A DNA stretch of 64,000 bases from Ancylobacter sp. Lp-2 (GTDB taxonomy: Bacteria; Pseudomonadota; Alphaproteobacteria; Rhizobiales; Xanthobacteraceae). The notes under the pieces were generated by a model that saw nothing but the letters and a program-made list of their open reading frames with translations, had not been told where the DNA came from and searched no databases. The DNA lies in NCBI RefSeq assembly GCF_020523795.1, contig NZ_JAJALI010000003.1, forward strand, positions 186,001 through 250,000. Direction: 5' to 3'. Of the stretch, positions 43,374 through 52,829 are shown piece after piece (within the stretch, counting starts at the first letter, position 1; each line of letters begins with the position of its first letter). Made by a program: the position numbers and the translations under genes.

Positions 43374-44066
43374 ATGGCAGATAGCCAAGATAGCGGCAAC
43401 CAAGATACCGGCAACCAAGATACCGGCAGCCCAGACAGCAGCGGAACGCTGCACCGCCCGCCGGTCCGCAAGCGCGGCATCGAGCGCTTCGAGCACCTGC
43501 TCGACGCCACCGCGGCATTGATCGGCGAGCGCCCGGACGAAGAGGTCAGCCTCGCCAACATCGCCGCCCGCTCCGGCGTGCCGCTGGCCTCGCTCTACCA
43601 CTTCTTCCCGAACCGCAACGCCGCGCTGGTGGCCCTGGCACAGCGCTACCACCGGCAGATCCACGAGCTGGCCACCTTCCCGGCCGGCAGCGCGCCGCAG
43701 CGCTGGCAGGAGGTCTTCGCCTTCCGCGTGCGCAACACCGCCCGATTCCTCAACGACAATCCGGCGGCGCTGCGCCTGTTCATGGGGGCCGGGGTCAGCG
43801 CCGAGGTGCGCAACACCGACGTGGCCGGCAACGACCGGCTAGCCGCCATGCGGGCGGATTATCTGCACCGCCATTTCGTCATGGCGCCGATGCCGGATCT
43901 GCCCCGGCGGATCGCCGTCTCGCTGGCGATCCTCGACGGCATCTGGGCCTATTCCTACAGCCACCACCGGCGGATCACCGACGACTATGTCGACGAGGCG
44001 ATCCGCGCCACGCTGGTCTATCTGCGCTGCTTCCTGCCCGAAGAGCTGCAGCCGCGCACGGATTGA
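43374..44066 (+). CDS. TetR-family transcriptional regulator (tandem paralogue)
   Basis: 230 residues from ATG 43374, preceded by GAGG; the frame is open to 43290. The HTH (ATAALIGERPDEEVSLANIAARSGVPLASLYHFFPNRNAALVAL) is followed by a ligand domain with FMGAGVSAEVR and DGIWAYSYSHHR, shared with the upstream TetR. The N-terminus carries a low-complexity pentapeptide repeat (QDSGN, QDTGN, QDTGS) from a 15-bp DNA repeat. An inverted pair TATCG/CGATA at 43275-43298 may be its own operator. Confidence 0.92.
   Translation: MADSQDSGNQDTGNQDTGSPDSSGTLHRPPVRKRGIERFEHLLDATAALIGERPDEEVSLANIAARSGVPLASLYHFFPNRNAALVALAQRYHRQIHELATFPAGSAPQRWQEVFAFRVRNTARFLNDNPAALRLFMGAGVSAEVRNTDVAGNDRLAAMRADYLHRHFVMAPMPDLPRRIAVSLAILDGIWAYSYSHHRRITDDYVDEAIRATLVYLRCFLPEELQPRTD
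43386..43430 (+). repeat. 15-bp in-frame tandem repeat (3 copies)
   Basis: Copies CAAGATAGCGGCAAC, CAAGATACCGGCAAC and CAAGATACCGGCAGC encode QDSGN/QDTGN/QDTGS in the disordered N-terminus of the second TetR. A fourth, decayed copy follows. Length variation here would not break the frame. Confidence 0.85.
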
Positions 44067-44314
44067 GCGCGCCCTCCGCCCACCCCGTCGAGGCGCCTCC
44101 AGGAATTTATCGACTTTTCTCTCATTTTCTCCGCACCCTTTCCGCGACCAAGTGGCGGCAGATCATCCCGCAATCCGCCCCTTCCCCATCCCGAAACAGC
44201 GAGAAAGGTCGACGAAAACAGCCGCGGAAGCAGCAGAATCCTGCCTAGACCCCAGCCATACCGCTCAAATTATCGGCAAGCAGGCCCGCCGCCGCCCTTT
44301 CAGTCAAAGTCGCG

Positions 44315-44340
44315 TTGATAATCGACAAAATTATCATTAT
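44315..44340. promoter_or_regulatory. Palindromic operator shared with the aminotransferase/TetR promoter (copy 2)
   Basis: In reverse orientation it reads ATAATGATAA, five bases, TCGATTATCAA. It is the better palindrome of the pair, TGATAAT-N7-ATTATCA at 44316-44336. It lies about 226 bp upstream of the peptide-binding protein gene in the 499-bp gap 44067-44565. The first 230 bp of that gap are unremarkable. Confidence 0.65.
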
Positions 44341-44423
44341 TTATCTTCGACAACAGCGAGCGCAGCCCTGAGCACGCCGAGCCTGCGGCGCGGAATTTCC
44401 CGCGCGGCGGCCCGGCAGCGGCA

Positions 44424-44502
44424 GAGGGCGACCGCCCTCCCTCGGCGGACGAACCGCCGGAATTATCGAGTTCGTCGCGGCGCCGGGTGCCGAGGCCGCG
44501 AC
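44424..44502 (+). promoter_or_regulatory. Structured 5' leader of the peptide transporter operon
   Basis: Three successive perfect hairpins: GAGGGCG-AC-CGCCCTC (44424-44439), CGGCGG-ACGAA-CCGCCG (44443-44459) and GTCGCGGC/GCCGCGAC (44474-44502, 13-base loop). They lie between the operator and the start codon. I do not recognise a known riboswitch class. Stacked stems could control mRNA stability or attenuation, or simply reflect GC content. Confidence 0.4.
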
Positions 44503-44565
44503 GTCCATCCGCAACCTGCGTCCGCGACCCAGATATCGACCCAGGCATGATCGAAGGGGAACCCA

Positions 44566-46188
44566 ATGGCATATGACGTTCTGGCGCGGCCGCTGCGCCT
44601 GATGGGAAGCACGGCGCTGGCACTGACGCTCGCCGCGTCGCTCGCCGTGTCCTTCTCCTCCGCCGCGAGCGCGCAGGAGAAGGACACGCTGGTCATCGCC
44701 CGCTCGATGGACGTCAACGCCCTCGATCCGGCCCGCGCCTTCTGCGACACCTGCCAGATCGTGCTGACCTCGATCTACGATCCCCTCACCACCCTGGCGC
44801 CGGACAACAAGACCATCGTGCCCCGCCTCGCCAAGAGCTGGGAGGTCAACGACAACCAGACCGTCTTCACCTTCCATATCGACCCGGCGGCGGTGTTCGC
44901 CGACGGCTCTCCGGTGGAGGGCAAGGACGTGAAGTGGTCGTTCGAGCGACTGAAGAACATGAAGGGCAACCCGTCCTTCTTCATGGACGGCGTCAAATCC
45001 ATCGAGGTCACCGACCCGAGGACCGTCGTCATCACGCTCGACGCCTCCAACTCCGAGTTTCTCAACAAGCTCTCGGCCGGCTTCACCGGCGTCATCAACA
45101 GCGACGTCGCCATCGCCCAGGGCGCCACGGCGGATGCCGACGCCGACAAGACCGACAAGGCGGAAGCCTGGTTCCTGACCCACTCCGCCGGCTCCGGCCC
45201 CTTCGCCCTCAGCGCCTACCGGCCGGATGACGAACTGCGCCTGACCCGGAACGAAGCCTATTGGGGCAAGAAGCCGGCCTTCTCGGAAGTGGTGTTCCGC
45301 CAGACCAAGGATTCGGTGGCGCAGGCGCAGATGCTGGAATCCGGCGCCGCCGACATCGCCATGCAGATCGACATGGATACCGCCGGCTCGCTTGCCTCGC
45401 CGCAGGTGAAGACCGAGATCATCCCCTCCTACAACTTCCTCTACATCGCGCTCGGCGCCGGGGCGAAGTCGAACACGGTTCCGCTCACCCCGGACGTGCG
45501 CAAGGCGATCGCGCTGGCCATCGACTATGAGGGAATGATCGACTTCACGGTCGGCGGCAAGGGCAAGAAGCAGTCGACCGCCATCCCCAACGGCTTCTCG
45601 GGCACCGAGGGTCTGCCGGAGCGCAAGGAGAACCTCGCCGAGGCGAAGGAGCTCCTGAAGAAGGCCGGCGTGCCGGACGGCTTCGAGATCGAGGCGGTCT
45701 ATCCGAACGACAACATCTATGGCGTCGACATCAACCTGATGATGCAGAAGGTGCAGCAGGACCTCGCGCGCATCGGCGTCAAGGTCAGCCTGAAGCCCTC
45801 GACCTATCCGGTCTGGCGCACCCAGGTGAACGGCGAGGGCATCCCGCTCACCGCCGTCTACTACGCGCCGGATTATTACGGCACCGGCCAGTATGCCGAC
45901 TATTTCGCGATGATGCCGGGGACCTCCTGGTCGAAGCGCGCCGGCGCGGCCAACAATCCGGCCATCATCAATCCGAAGGAGGCGCCCCTGCTCGCGAAGG
46001 CGCTCGCCTCGGCCGGCGCCGATCAGGAGAAGGCCTTCCACGAGCTCGCTTTGGAGATGATGGCCGACAACATCATCATCCCGATGGTCTCGCCCGATCT
46101 GGTGCTCGCCCATCGCGCCGACATCGAGGGCGTGCGCTACAGCGCCTGCTGCAACCTGCCGGTCGCCGAGATCAGCCGGAAAAAGTGA
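44566..46188 (+). CDS. Peptide ABC transporter substrate-binding protein (SBP_bac_5, DppA-like)
   Basis: A 540-residue periplasmic receptor with a long signal peptide ending SSAASAQ. The SBP_bac_5 fold is seen in DTLVIARSMDVNALDPARAF, IYDPLTTLAPDNKTIVPRLAKSWEVNDNQTVFTFHI and DVRKAIALAIDYEGMI. AGGGGAA upstream of ATG 44566 is its ribosome binding site. It heads a five-gene operon in dppABCDF order. Family ligands include peptides, nickel, opines and glutathione; which applies here is unknown. Confidence 0.93.
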   Translation: MAYDVLARPLRLMGSTALALTLAASLAVSFSSAASAQEKDTLVIARSMDVNALDPARAFCDTCQIVLTSIYDPLTTLAPDNKTIVPRLAKSWEVNDNQTVFTFHIDPAAVFADGSPVEGKDVKWSFERLKNMKGNPSFFMDGVKSIEVTDPRTVVITLDASNSEFLNKLSAGFTGVINSDVAIAQGATADADADKTDKAEAWFLTHSAGSGPFALSAYRPDDELRLTRNEAYWGKKPAFSEVVFRQTKDSVAQAQMLESGAADIAMQIDMDTAGSLASPQVKTEIIPSYNFLYIALGAGAKSNTVPLTPDVRKAIALAIDYEGMIDFTVGGKGKKQSTAIPNGFSGTEGLPERKENLAEAKELLKKAGVPDGFEIEAVYPNDNIYGVDINLMMQKVQQDLARIGVKVSLKPSTYPVWRTQVNGEGIPLTAVYYAPDYYGTGQYADYFAMMPGTSWSKRAGAANNPAIINPKEAPLLAKALASAGADQEKAFHELALEMMADNIIIPMVSPDLVLAHRADIEGVRYSACCNLPVAEISRKK

Positions 46189-46189
46189 G

Positions 46190-47203
46190 ATGCTGCGCTT
46201 CGTGCTTCGCCGCGTCATCGCCACCCCCCTGCTGCTGCTGGGGGTGGCGACCGTCGCCTTCTTCCTGTCGCAGATGACCAAGGGCGACCCGCTCTCCGCG
46301 ATCGTCCCCGAGCGTCAGATGAACAACCCGGAAGTGGTGGCGGCGGCGAAGCAGAAATGGGGGCTCGATAAGAGCCTGCCGGAGCGCTACGCCCTCTATA
46401 TCGGCAATCTCGTGCAGGGCGATCTCGGTACCTCCTTCTCCACCCGCCGCCCGGTCAGCGCCGATCTCGCCGACCGGCTGCCCGCCACCTTCGAGCTGGT
46501 GCTGGCGGCGATGAGCTTCGCCACCCTGTTCGGCATCGCCCTCGGCGTCGTCGCCGCGCGCTACCGCGACCGCGCGGCCGATTATCTCGCGCGCATGTTC
46601 GCGCTGATCGGCTCGTCGCTGCCGGTGTTCTGGTCGGGCCTGCTGCTGCTCTTCGTGTTTTCGGTGCAACTTGGCTGGCTGCCCGGCCCGGGCCGGCTCG
46701 ACGCCCGCAGCGTCGCCCCGCCCGGCATCACCGGCCTCTACACCGTCGACGCGCTGCTCGCCGGCGACCTGCCGCTATTCATCGAGGCGCTGCACCACCT
46801 CCTGCTGCCGGCGGTGGTGCTCGGCTGGTCGGTGGTCGGCGTCATCGTGCGGCTGGTGCGCTCCAGCCTGCTGGAAGTACTGGGACAGGACTATATCCGC
46901 ACCGCCCGCGCCAAGGGGGCCGGCGAGAAGCGGGTGATGCTGCATCACGCGCTGCGCAACGCGCTGATCCCGACGCTGACCATCATCGGCTTTTCCTTCG
47001 CCTACCTCATCACCGGCGCGGTGCTGACCGAGACGGTGTTCTCCTGGCCGGGCATCGGCTCCTACGCGGTGTCCTCGGCCCGCTCGCTGGATTTCCCGGC
47101 GATCATCGGCGTCACGCTGGTCGGCTCGCTCGCCTTCCTGCTCGCCAATCTGGCGACCGACCTCGCCTATGCGCTCGCCAATCCCCGGGTGAAGCTCCAG
47201 TGA
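46190..47203 (+). CDS. Peptide ABC transporter permease (DppB-like)
   Basis: A 337-residue permease starting right after the receptor stop. N-terminal helix FVLRRVIATPLLLLGVATVAFFLSQ is typical of the DppB/OppB group. It has six helices and the EAA loop GQDYIRTARAKGAGEKRVMLHHALRNALIPTLTIIG. A periplasmic segment (about 160-200) before helix 4 is as expected. It pairs with the DppC-like protein downstream. Confidence 0.94.
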   Translation: MLRFVLRRVIATPLLLLGVATVAFFLSQMTKGDPLSAIVPERQMNNPEVVAAAKQKWGLDKSLPERYALYIGNLVQGDLGTSFSTRRPVSADLADRLPATFELVLAAMSFATLFGIALGVVAARYRDRAADYLARMFALIGSSLPVFWSGLLLLFVFSVQLGWLPGPGRLDARSVAPPGITGLYTVDALLAGDLPLFIEALHHLLLPAVVLGWSVVGVIVRLVRSSLLEVLGQDYIRTARAKGAGEKRVMLHHALRNALIPTLTIIGFSFAYLITGAVLTETVFSWPGIGSYAVSSARSLDFPAIIGVTLVGSLAFLLANLATDLAYALANPRVKLQ

Positions 47204-47213
47204 GGCGGGCGTG

Positions 47214-48095
47214 ATGACGGACCGAACCCTCGACATGGCCCTCCCCGCCGCCGGCCGCCTACGCGGCGCTGCCGCGCGGGCGCTCGCCACGCTGCGCCGG
47301 CTGCCCGCCCCCGCTCTGTTCGGCGGCGCGGTGGTGCTGTTCTGGGTGATCGCCGCGCTGAGCGTGCAGTATTGGGGCCTGCCGGAACCGCTGCAGATCG
47401 CCGGCAAGCGGCTGCAGGCGCCGAGCCTGTCGCACTGGCTCGGCACCGACGCGCTCGGCCGCGACGTGCTCTCGCGCACGCTGCACGGCGCGGTGTTCTC
47501 GGTTCCGGTGGCCATCGGCGTGGTGGCGGCCGGCGTCGCCATCGGCGCGGCACTCGGCGCCGTCGCCGGCTATGTCGGCGGCGTGGTCGACGGGCTGATC
47601 ATGCGCCTCGTCGACGTCACCGTCGCCTTCCCGCCGATCCTGCTCGCCATGACGGTGGCGGCGATCCTCGGCCCCGGCCTCGTCAACGCCGCGCTCGCCA
47701 TGGTCATCGTCTGGTGGCCGATCTATGCCCGGCTGATGCGGGCGCAGGTGCTGGAAGTGCGTGAGCGCGAGCATGTGGAGGCCGCCATCGCCGGCGGCGC
47801 CGGCCATACGCGGGTGCTGTGCGTGCATATCCTGCCGCTGTGCTGGACGCCGATCCTCGTCAACGCGACGATGGATTTCGGCCAGGTGGTGCTGCTCGCC
47901 GCCTCGCTCAGCTTCATCGGCCTCGGGGCCTCGCCGCCCACCCCGGAATGGGGCTCGATGATCTCCGAGGGCGCCTCGCGCTTCTACAATTGGTGGGTCG
48001 CCTTCGGCCCGGGCATGGCGATCCTCACCTTGGTGCTCGGCTTCAGCTTCCTCGGCGACGGCCTGCGCGACCTCCTCGATCCGCGTTCCAACTGA
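47214..48095 (+). CDS. Peptide ABC transporter permease (DppC-like)
   Basis: 293 residues from ATG 47214; GTG 47211 is immediately upstream and in frame, and GAGG favours either. The OppC_N-type start, the segment HWLGTDALGRDVLSRTLHGAVFSVPVAIG and the loop REREHVEAAIAGGAGHTRVLCVHILPLCWTPILV are diagnostic. It is the second channel subunit. Confidence 0.93.
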   Translation: MTDRTLDMALPAAGRLRGAAARALATLRRLPAPALFGGAVVLFWVIAALSVQYWGLPEPLQIAGKRLQAPSLSHWLGTDALGRDVLSRTLHGAVFSVPVAIGVVAAGVAIGAALGAVAGYVGGVVDGLIMRLVDVTVAFPPILLAMTVAAILGPGLVNAALAMVIVWWPIYARLMRAQVLEVREREHVEAAIAGGAGHTRVLCVHILPLCWTPILVNATMDFGQVVLLAASLSFIGLGASPPTPEWGSMISEGASRFYNWWVAFGPGMAILTLVLGFSFLGDGLRDLLDPRSN

Positions 48096-48103
48096 GGGCG
48101 ATC

Positions 48104-49099
48104 ATGACAGTCCTCGACCCCACGCCCCTCATCGACATCCGCGACCTGCGCGTCACCTTCAACACCGCGCGCGGGCCGGCGGAGGCGATCTGCGGCGTCA
48201 ACCTCAGCCTGAAGCCGGGCGAGGTGCTGGGCATCGTCGGCGAGAGCGGCTCCGGCAAGAGCGTCGCCATGATGGCGCTGATGCACCTGCTGCCGCCCTC
48301 GGCGACCATCACCGGCAGCGTGAAGTTCCGCGGCCGCGAGCTGGTCGGCGCCCCGCGGGCGGAGATGGACCGGCTGCGCGGGGCGAAGATCGGCATGATC
48401 TTCCAGGACCCCCTCACCGCCTTCAACCCGGTGCTCACCGTCGGCGCGCAGATCGTCGAGGCGCTGCGCCTGCATGACGCCGCGCTGTCGAAGCGGGCGG
48501 CATGGAATCGAGCCATCGAGCTGCTGGCGGAAGTCGCCATCCCGCAGCCGGACCGGCGCGCCGCCCAGTATCCGCACGAATTCTCCGGCGGCATGCGCCA
48601 GCGCGCCATGATCGCCATGGCGATCGCCAACCGGCCGGAACTCTTGATCGCCGACGAGCCGACCACCGCGCTCGACGTCACCGTGCAGGCGCAGATCATG
48701 GACGTGCTGCACAAATTGCGCGAGGAGCGCGGCATCGGCCTCATCCTCATCACCCACGATCTCGGCGTGGTGGCGGGGGCCGCCGACCGCATCGCGGTGA
48801 TGTATAGCGGGCGCATCGTCGAGCAGGGCACGGTGGACGACGTGTTCCACGCCTCGCGCCATCCCTATACGCGCGGCCTCATCGCCGCCCTGCCCCGTCT
48901 CGACGGCGGCGACGGGCCGCTCACCGCCATCGAGGGCACGCCGCCCTCGCTGTTCAACCGCCCGCGCGGCTGCGCCTTCCGCCCGCGCTGCCCGGTCGCG
49001 CTCGCGCCATGCGGCGAGGGCGTGCCGCCTCTGCGCCGGGCCGGCGCGGTGGAAAGCGCCTGCTGGCGCGCCACTGAGTTCGCCGAGGTGCCGGCATGA
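48104..49099 (+). CDS. Peptide ABC transporter ATP-binding protein (DppD-like)
   Basis: 331 residues. Walker A GESGSGKS at about 46-53, signature FSGGMRQR, Walker [19 protein letters not shown], then the C-terminal oligopeptide/dipeptide ABC domain (about 235-320). [15 protein letters not shown] holds the cysteines that ligate an iron-sulfur cluster in this family. The start ATG 48104 is 8 bp after dppC. It overlaps the next gene by 4 bp. Confidence 0.94.
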   Translation: MTVLDPTPLIDIRDLRVTFNTARGPAEAICGVNLSLKPGEVLGIVGESGSGKSVAMMALMHLLPPSATITGSVKFRGRELVGAPRAEMDRLRGAKIGMIFQDPLTAFNPVLTVGAQIVEALRLHDAALSKRAAWNRAIELLAEVAIPQPDRRAAQYPHEFSGGMRQRAMIAMAIANRPELLIADEPTTALDVTVQAQIMDVLHKLREERGIGLILITHDLGVVAGAADRIAVMYSGRIVEQGTVDDVFHASRHPYTRGLIAALPRLDGGDGPLTAIEGTPPSLFNRPRGCAFRPRCPVALAPCGEGVPPLRRAGAVESACWRATEFAEVPA

Positions 49100-50097
49100 T
49101 GGAAACCAACACCGCCTCCGCCCCCATCCTCGAGGTGCATGGCCTCGTCAAGGACTTCCCGGTCGGGCGCGGCCTCCTGCTCAACAAGCCGACCGGCCAT
49201 GTGCGCGCGGTCACCGGCGTGTCGTTCAAGCTCGGCGCCGGCGAGACGCTCGGCCTGGTCGGCGAGTCCGGCTGCGGCAAGTCGACACTCGGGCGCTGCA
49301 TCATGCGCCTGATCACCCCTACCGCCGGCGAGGTGCGCATCGACGGCCGCGACATCGCCAGCGCCTCCCCCGCCGAGCTGCGCGCCATCCGTAAGGATCT
49401 GCAGATCGTCTTCCAGGATCCGCTCGCCTCGCTGCATCCGCGCATGAAGGTGCGGCGTCTCCTCGCCGAATCCCTGCGCCTCGCGAAACTGCCCGCCGCC
49501 GCGCTCGCCGCGCGCATCGAGGAACTGCTCGCCCTGGTGCAGCTCTCCCCCGAAATGGCCGAGCGCTACCCGCACGAACTCTCCGGCGGCCAGCGCCAGC
49601 GCGTCGGCATCGCCCGCGCTTTGGCGCTGGAGCCGAAGGTGATCGTGCTCGACGAGCCGGTCTCGGCGCTCGACGTCTCCGTGCAGGCCGGCGTGCTCAA
49701 CCTGCTGCAGGACCTGCAACGCCGGCTCGGCGTCTCCTATCTGTTCATCGCCCATGATCTCGCGGTGGTCCGGCACATCTCGCGCCGGGTGGCGGTGATG
49801 TATCTCGGCGGCATCGTCGAGATCGCCTCCGTGGAGGACCTCTATGCCCGCCCGCGCCATCCCTATACGCGGGCGCTGCTCTCCGCCGTGCCGCTGCCGG
49901 ACCCGCGCGCCGAGCGCTCGCGCACCCGCATCGTGCTCAAGGGCGACGTGCCGAGCCCGATGAACCCGCCGAGCGGCTGCCGCTTCCGCACCCGCTGCTG
50001 GAAGGCTAGCGAGCTGTGCTCCCGTGCCGAGCCGCCGCTGCGCCAGTTCGCCGACGGCCATTTCGCCGCCTGCCACCACCCGGAAGGCTCGGGCTGA
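49096..50097 (+). CDS. Peptide ABC transporter ATP-binding protein (DppF-like)
   Basis: 333 residues. Walker [10 protein letters not shown] at about 56-64, signature [37 protein letters not shown], and the C-terminal motif [18 protein letters not shown] with conserved cysteines. It is coupled to dppD by ATGA and completes the importer. The N-terminal [27 protein letters not shown] is typical of DppF/OppF. Confidence 0.94.
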   Translation: MMETNTASAPILEVHGLVKDFPVGRGLLLNKPTGHVRAVTGVSFKLGAGETLGLVGESGCGKSTLGRCIMRLITPTAGEVRIDGRDIASASPAELRAIRKDLQIVFQDPLASLHPRMKVRRLLAESLRLAKLPAAALAARIEELLALVQLSPEMAERYPHELSGGQRQRVGIARALALEPKVIVLDEPVSALDVSVQAGVLNLLQDLQRRLGVSYLFIAHDLAVVRHISRRVAVMYLGGIVEIASVEDLYARPRHPYTRALLSAVPLPDPRAERSRTRIVLKGDVPSPMNPPSGCRFRTRCWKASELCSRAEPPLRQFADGHFAACHHPEGSG

Positions 50098-50204
50098 GCG
50101 CGACGCCCTTCCCACCTATCGCCCCGCCCGCCGCTCGGCTACACCGGCGGCGCCCGCCCGCGTCGCCCGACGCACCGTTTCCTGCCAGCTTCCGTCATCC
50201 CGTC

Positions 50205-51074
50205 ATGCGCCGCGCCGATTTCCTGCTGCTTATGTTCGTCTGCTTCATCTGGGCGGTGAACGTGGTCATCGGCAAACTGGTCTTCGTCCACATGGCGGTG
50301 CCGCCGATCTACTACGCGGCGATCCGCTTCCTGCTGGTGGCCGGCGTGCTGGCGCCGCTGCTGCGCCCGCTCCCCGAGCAGCTCGGCCGCATCGCCATCG
50401 TCGCCCTGCTGGTCGGCGCCGGCCATTTCGGCCTGCTGTTCCTCGGCCTGACCGCCTCCACCCCGTCGAGCGCCGCCATCGTGCTGCAGCTCGGCATCCC
50501 CTTCACCGCCATCCTGTCTGTGACGGTGCTGCGCGAGCGCACGACCACCAAGGCGGTGGTCGGCACCGTCGTCGCGCTCGCCGGCGTATTGGTGGTGATC
50601 TGGAACCCGGACGAGATGCGCGCCTCGATCGGGCTGCTCGCCATTGTCGGCTCCACCCTGTCGCTGTCGGTCGGCAGCATCCTGCTGAAGCGGCTGCGGC
50701 ACATCGAGCCGCTGCGGCTGCAAGCCTGGGTCGGCGTCATCTCGTGGCTGCCGCTCGCGCTCGCTTCGCTGACGCTGGAGAGCAACCAGCTCGCCACCTC
50801 GCTCGACGGCGGCTGGCTGTTCCTGGCGGCGCTGGTGTTCTCGGTGGTGGTGGTCACGGTGTGGGCACACACCAGCTATTACGGGCTGCTGCGCCGCTAC
50901 GACGCCAATCTGATCGCCCCGCTCACCCTCGCCATGCCGATCATCACCGTGGCGCTCGGGGTGCTGATCACCGGCGACGCCGTCGGCCCGCGCCAGATCG
51001 CCGGCTCGGTGGTCGCTCTCGCCGGCGTCGCGCTGGTGCTCACCGGCCGCCCGGCGCCGCTGCGTCCTCGCTGA
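50205..51074 (+). CDS. DMT/EamA-family transporter
   Basis: 289 residues and ten helices arranged as two EamA repeats. The first repeat reads FLLLMFVCFIWAVNVVIGKLVF..PPIYYAAIRFLLVAG; the second runs from about residue 150. ATG 50205 starts directly at the first helix. It is an inner-membrane exporter of metabolites or amino acids. It follows the dpp operon by 107 bp and may be independent. Confidence 0.92.
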   Translation: MRRADFLLLMFVCFIWAVNVVIGKLVFVHMAVPPIYYAAIRFLLVAGVLAPLLRPLPEQLGRIAIVALLVGAGHFGLLFLGLTASTPSSAAIVLQLGIPFTAILSVTVLRERTTTKAVVGTVVALAGVLVVIWNPDEMRASIGLLAIVGSTLSLSVGSILLKRLRHIEPLRLQAWVGVISWLPLALASLTLESNQLATSLDGGWLFLAALVFSVVVVTVWAHTSYYGLLRRYDANLIAPLTLAMPIITVALGVLITGDAVGPRQIAGSVVALAGVALVLTGRPAPLRPR

Positions 51075-51090
51075 GGGCGCACGCCCATTC

Positions 51091-51119
51091 TCGCGGGTTG
51101 CGGAAAAGGCCACCCGCGA
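51091..51119 (+). terminator. Hairpin after the DMT transporter
   Basis: A perfect 8-bp stem TCGCGGGT / ACCCGCGA with a 13-base loop, 16 bp after the stop codon, followed by TGTTAGTCTC. It may terminate transcription before the TerC gene. Confidence 0.45.
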
Positions 51120-51241
51120 TGTTAGTCTCTCCCTGCCGCAAGGTCGGGATGTCCACGCATTCGTGAAGGCGTCCGTCTTCCCGCTGTGGCAGCTGCCGTG
51201 CCCTTGTGGGCGACATCGATTCCCTGTCCGGAAAAGGAACC

Positions 51242-52816
51242 ATGCTGTTCGAATGGATTGCCGATCCCGCCGCCTGGGCTGGCCTGGCGACGCTGATCGT
51301 TCTTGAGATCGTTCTCGGCATCGACAATCTCGTCTTCATCGCCATCCTCGCGGACAAGCTGCCGCCGGCGCAGCGCGACAAGGCCCGCATTCTCGGCCTG
51401 TCGCTGGCGCTGTTCATGCGCCTCGCGCTGCTGGCCTCGGTGTCGTGGATCGTCACGCTCACCTATCCCCTGTTCACCGTGCTCGGCAGCGAGATTTCCT
51501 GGCGCGACGTCATCCTGATCGTCGGCGGCCTGTTCCTCCTGTTCAAGGGCACCACCGAACTGCACGAGCGTCTGGAGGGCGGCGGCGAGGCCGAGGATTC
51601 CAGCCCGGTCCACGCCGTGTTCTGGCAGGTGATCGTGCAGATCGTCGTGCTCGACGCGGTGTTCTCGCTCGACAGCGTGATCACCGCGGTCGGCATGGTG
51701 CGTGAGCTGTCGATCATGATGATCGCGGTGGTGATCGCCGTCGGCGTGATGATGCTGGCGAGCCGGCCGCTGATGAGCTTCGTCAGCCGGCATCCCACCG
51801 TGGTCATCCTCTGCCTCGGCTTCCTGCTGATGATCGGCTTCAGCCTCATCGTCGAGGGCCTCGGCTTCCACATCCCCAAGGGCTATCTCTACGCCGCCAT
51901 CTGCTTCTCCATCCTCATCGAGGCGGCCAACCAGATCGGCCGGCGCAATGTGCGCAAGCGCGTCACCACCATGGACCTGCGCGACCGCACCTCCCGCGCC
52001 GTGCTGCGCCTGCTGCGCGGTGGGAATAGCGCGCCGCAGACCTCGGACGAGATCGCCGTCATCGCCTCCACCATGGGCGAGGCCGGCGCCTTCAGCCCGC
52101 AGGAAAGCGCGATGATCGAGCGCGTCCTCACCCTCGCCGAGCGGCCGGTACGCGCCATCATGGTGCCGCGGGTCGACACGGTGTGGCTGGACGTCGCCGA
52201 TCCGCCGGACGTCCTCCTCGACGAAATCCGCCGCAGCGGGCGCTCGCGCTTCCCGGTGTGCCGGGGGGAGATCGACGAGGTGCTCGGCGTCGTGCACGCC
52301 AAGGACCTGCTCGCCCAGCACCGCGCCGGCGGCACGCTCGACATCGAGACGCTGCTGCGCCAGCCGCTCTACATTGCCGAGACGCTGCCGATCCTGCGCC
52401 TGCTCGATCAGTTCAAGGGCTCGCCGGTGCACATGGCGGTGGTGGTGGACGAGCATGGCACCTTCGAAGGCATCGTCACGCCCACCGACATCCTCGTCGC
52501 CATTGCCGGCGATCTTCCCGAGCTCGCCGGCGAGGAGACCCCCTACGCCCAGCGGCAGGAAGACGGCTCCTGGCTGCTCGACGCCCGCATGCCGGTGGAC
52601 GAGGTGGAGCGCGCCCTCGGCCTCGACGATTTGCGCGAGGACGGCGACGATTTCGAGACGCTGGCCGGCTTCGTGCTGGAGCGCTTCGGGCACCTTCCGA
52701 CTGTCGGCGAGGCGGTGGAATGGCGCGGCTGGCGGTTCGAGGTTCTGGCGCTCAAGGGGCACCGCATCGACCGGGTGCGCGCCGGGCCGGTCGCCGGCGC
52801 CGAGGCCGCCCTCTAG
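51242..52816 (+). CDS. TerC-family membrane protein with CBS and CorC/HlyC domains (YoaE/YegH type)
   Basis: 524 residues in three parts. A TerC domain with seven helices (about 1-225) carries the acidic motifs [12 protein letters not shown] and [19 protein letters not shown] pair follows at about 300-425 ([31 protein letters not shown]), then a CorC_HlyC domain at about 435-515. ATG 51242 has AAAAGGAA just upstream. TerC proteins are implicated in metal (Mn2+, Ca2+) export. The leader shows no yybP-ykoY manganese riboswitch that I can recognise. Confidence 0.93.
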   Translation: MLFEWIADPAAWAGLATLIVLEIVLGIDNLVFIAILADKLPPAQRDKARILGLSLALFMRLALLASVSWIVTLTYPLFTVLGSEISWRDVILIVGGLFLLFKGTTELHERLEGGGEAEDSSPVHAVFWQVIVQIVVLDAVFSLDSVITAVGMVRELSIMMIAVVIAVGVMMLASRPLMSFVSRHPTVVILCLGFLLMIGFSLIVEGLGFHIPKGYLYAAICFSILIEAANQIGRRNVRKRVTTMDLRDRTSRAVLRLLRGGNSAPQTSDEIAVIASTMGEAGAFSPQESAMIERVLTLAERPVRAIMVPRVDTVWLDVADPPDVLLDEIRRSGRSRFPVCRGEIDEVLGVVHAKDLLAQHRAGGTLDIETLLRQPLYIAETLPILRLLDQFKGSPVHMAVVVDEHGTFEGIVTPTDILVAIAGDLPELAGEETPYAQRQEDGSWLLDARMPVDEVERALGLDDLREDGDDFETLAGFVLERFGHLPTVGEAVEWRGWRFEVLALKGHRIDRVRAGPVAGAEAAL

Positions 52817-52829
52817 GCGACCGCGCCGC

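Noticed and set aside
51075..51241. Manganese (yybP-ykoY) riboswitch before the TerC gene
   Set aside because: TerC genes often carry one, but the conserved paired-loop sequences are not present. Only a simple hairpin is visible.
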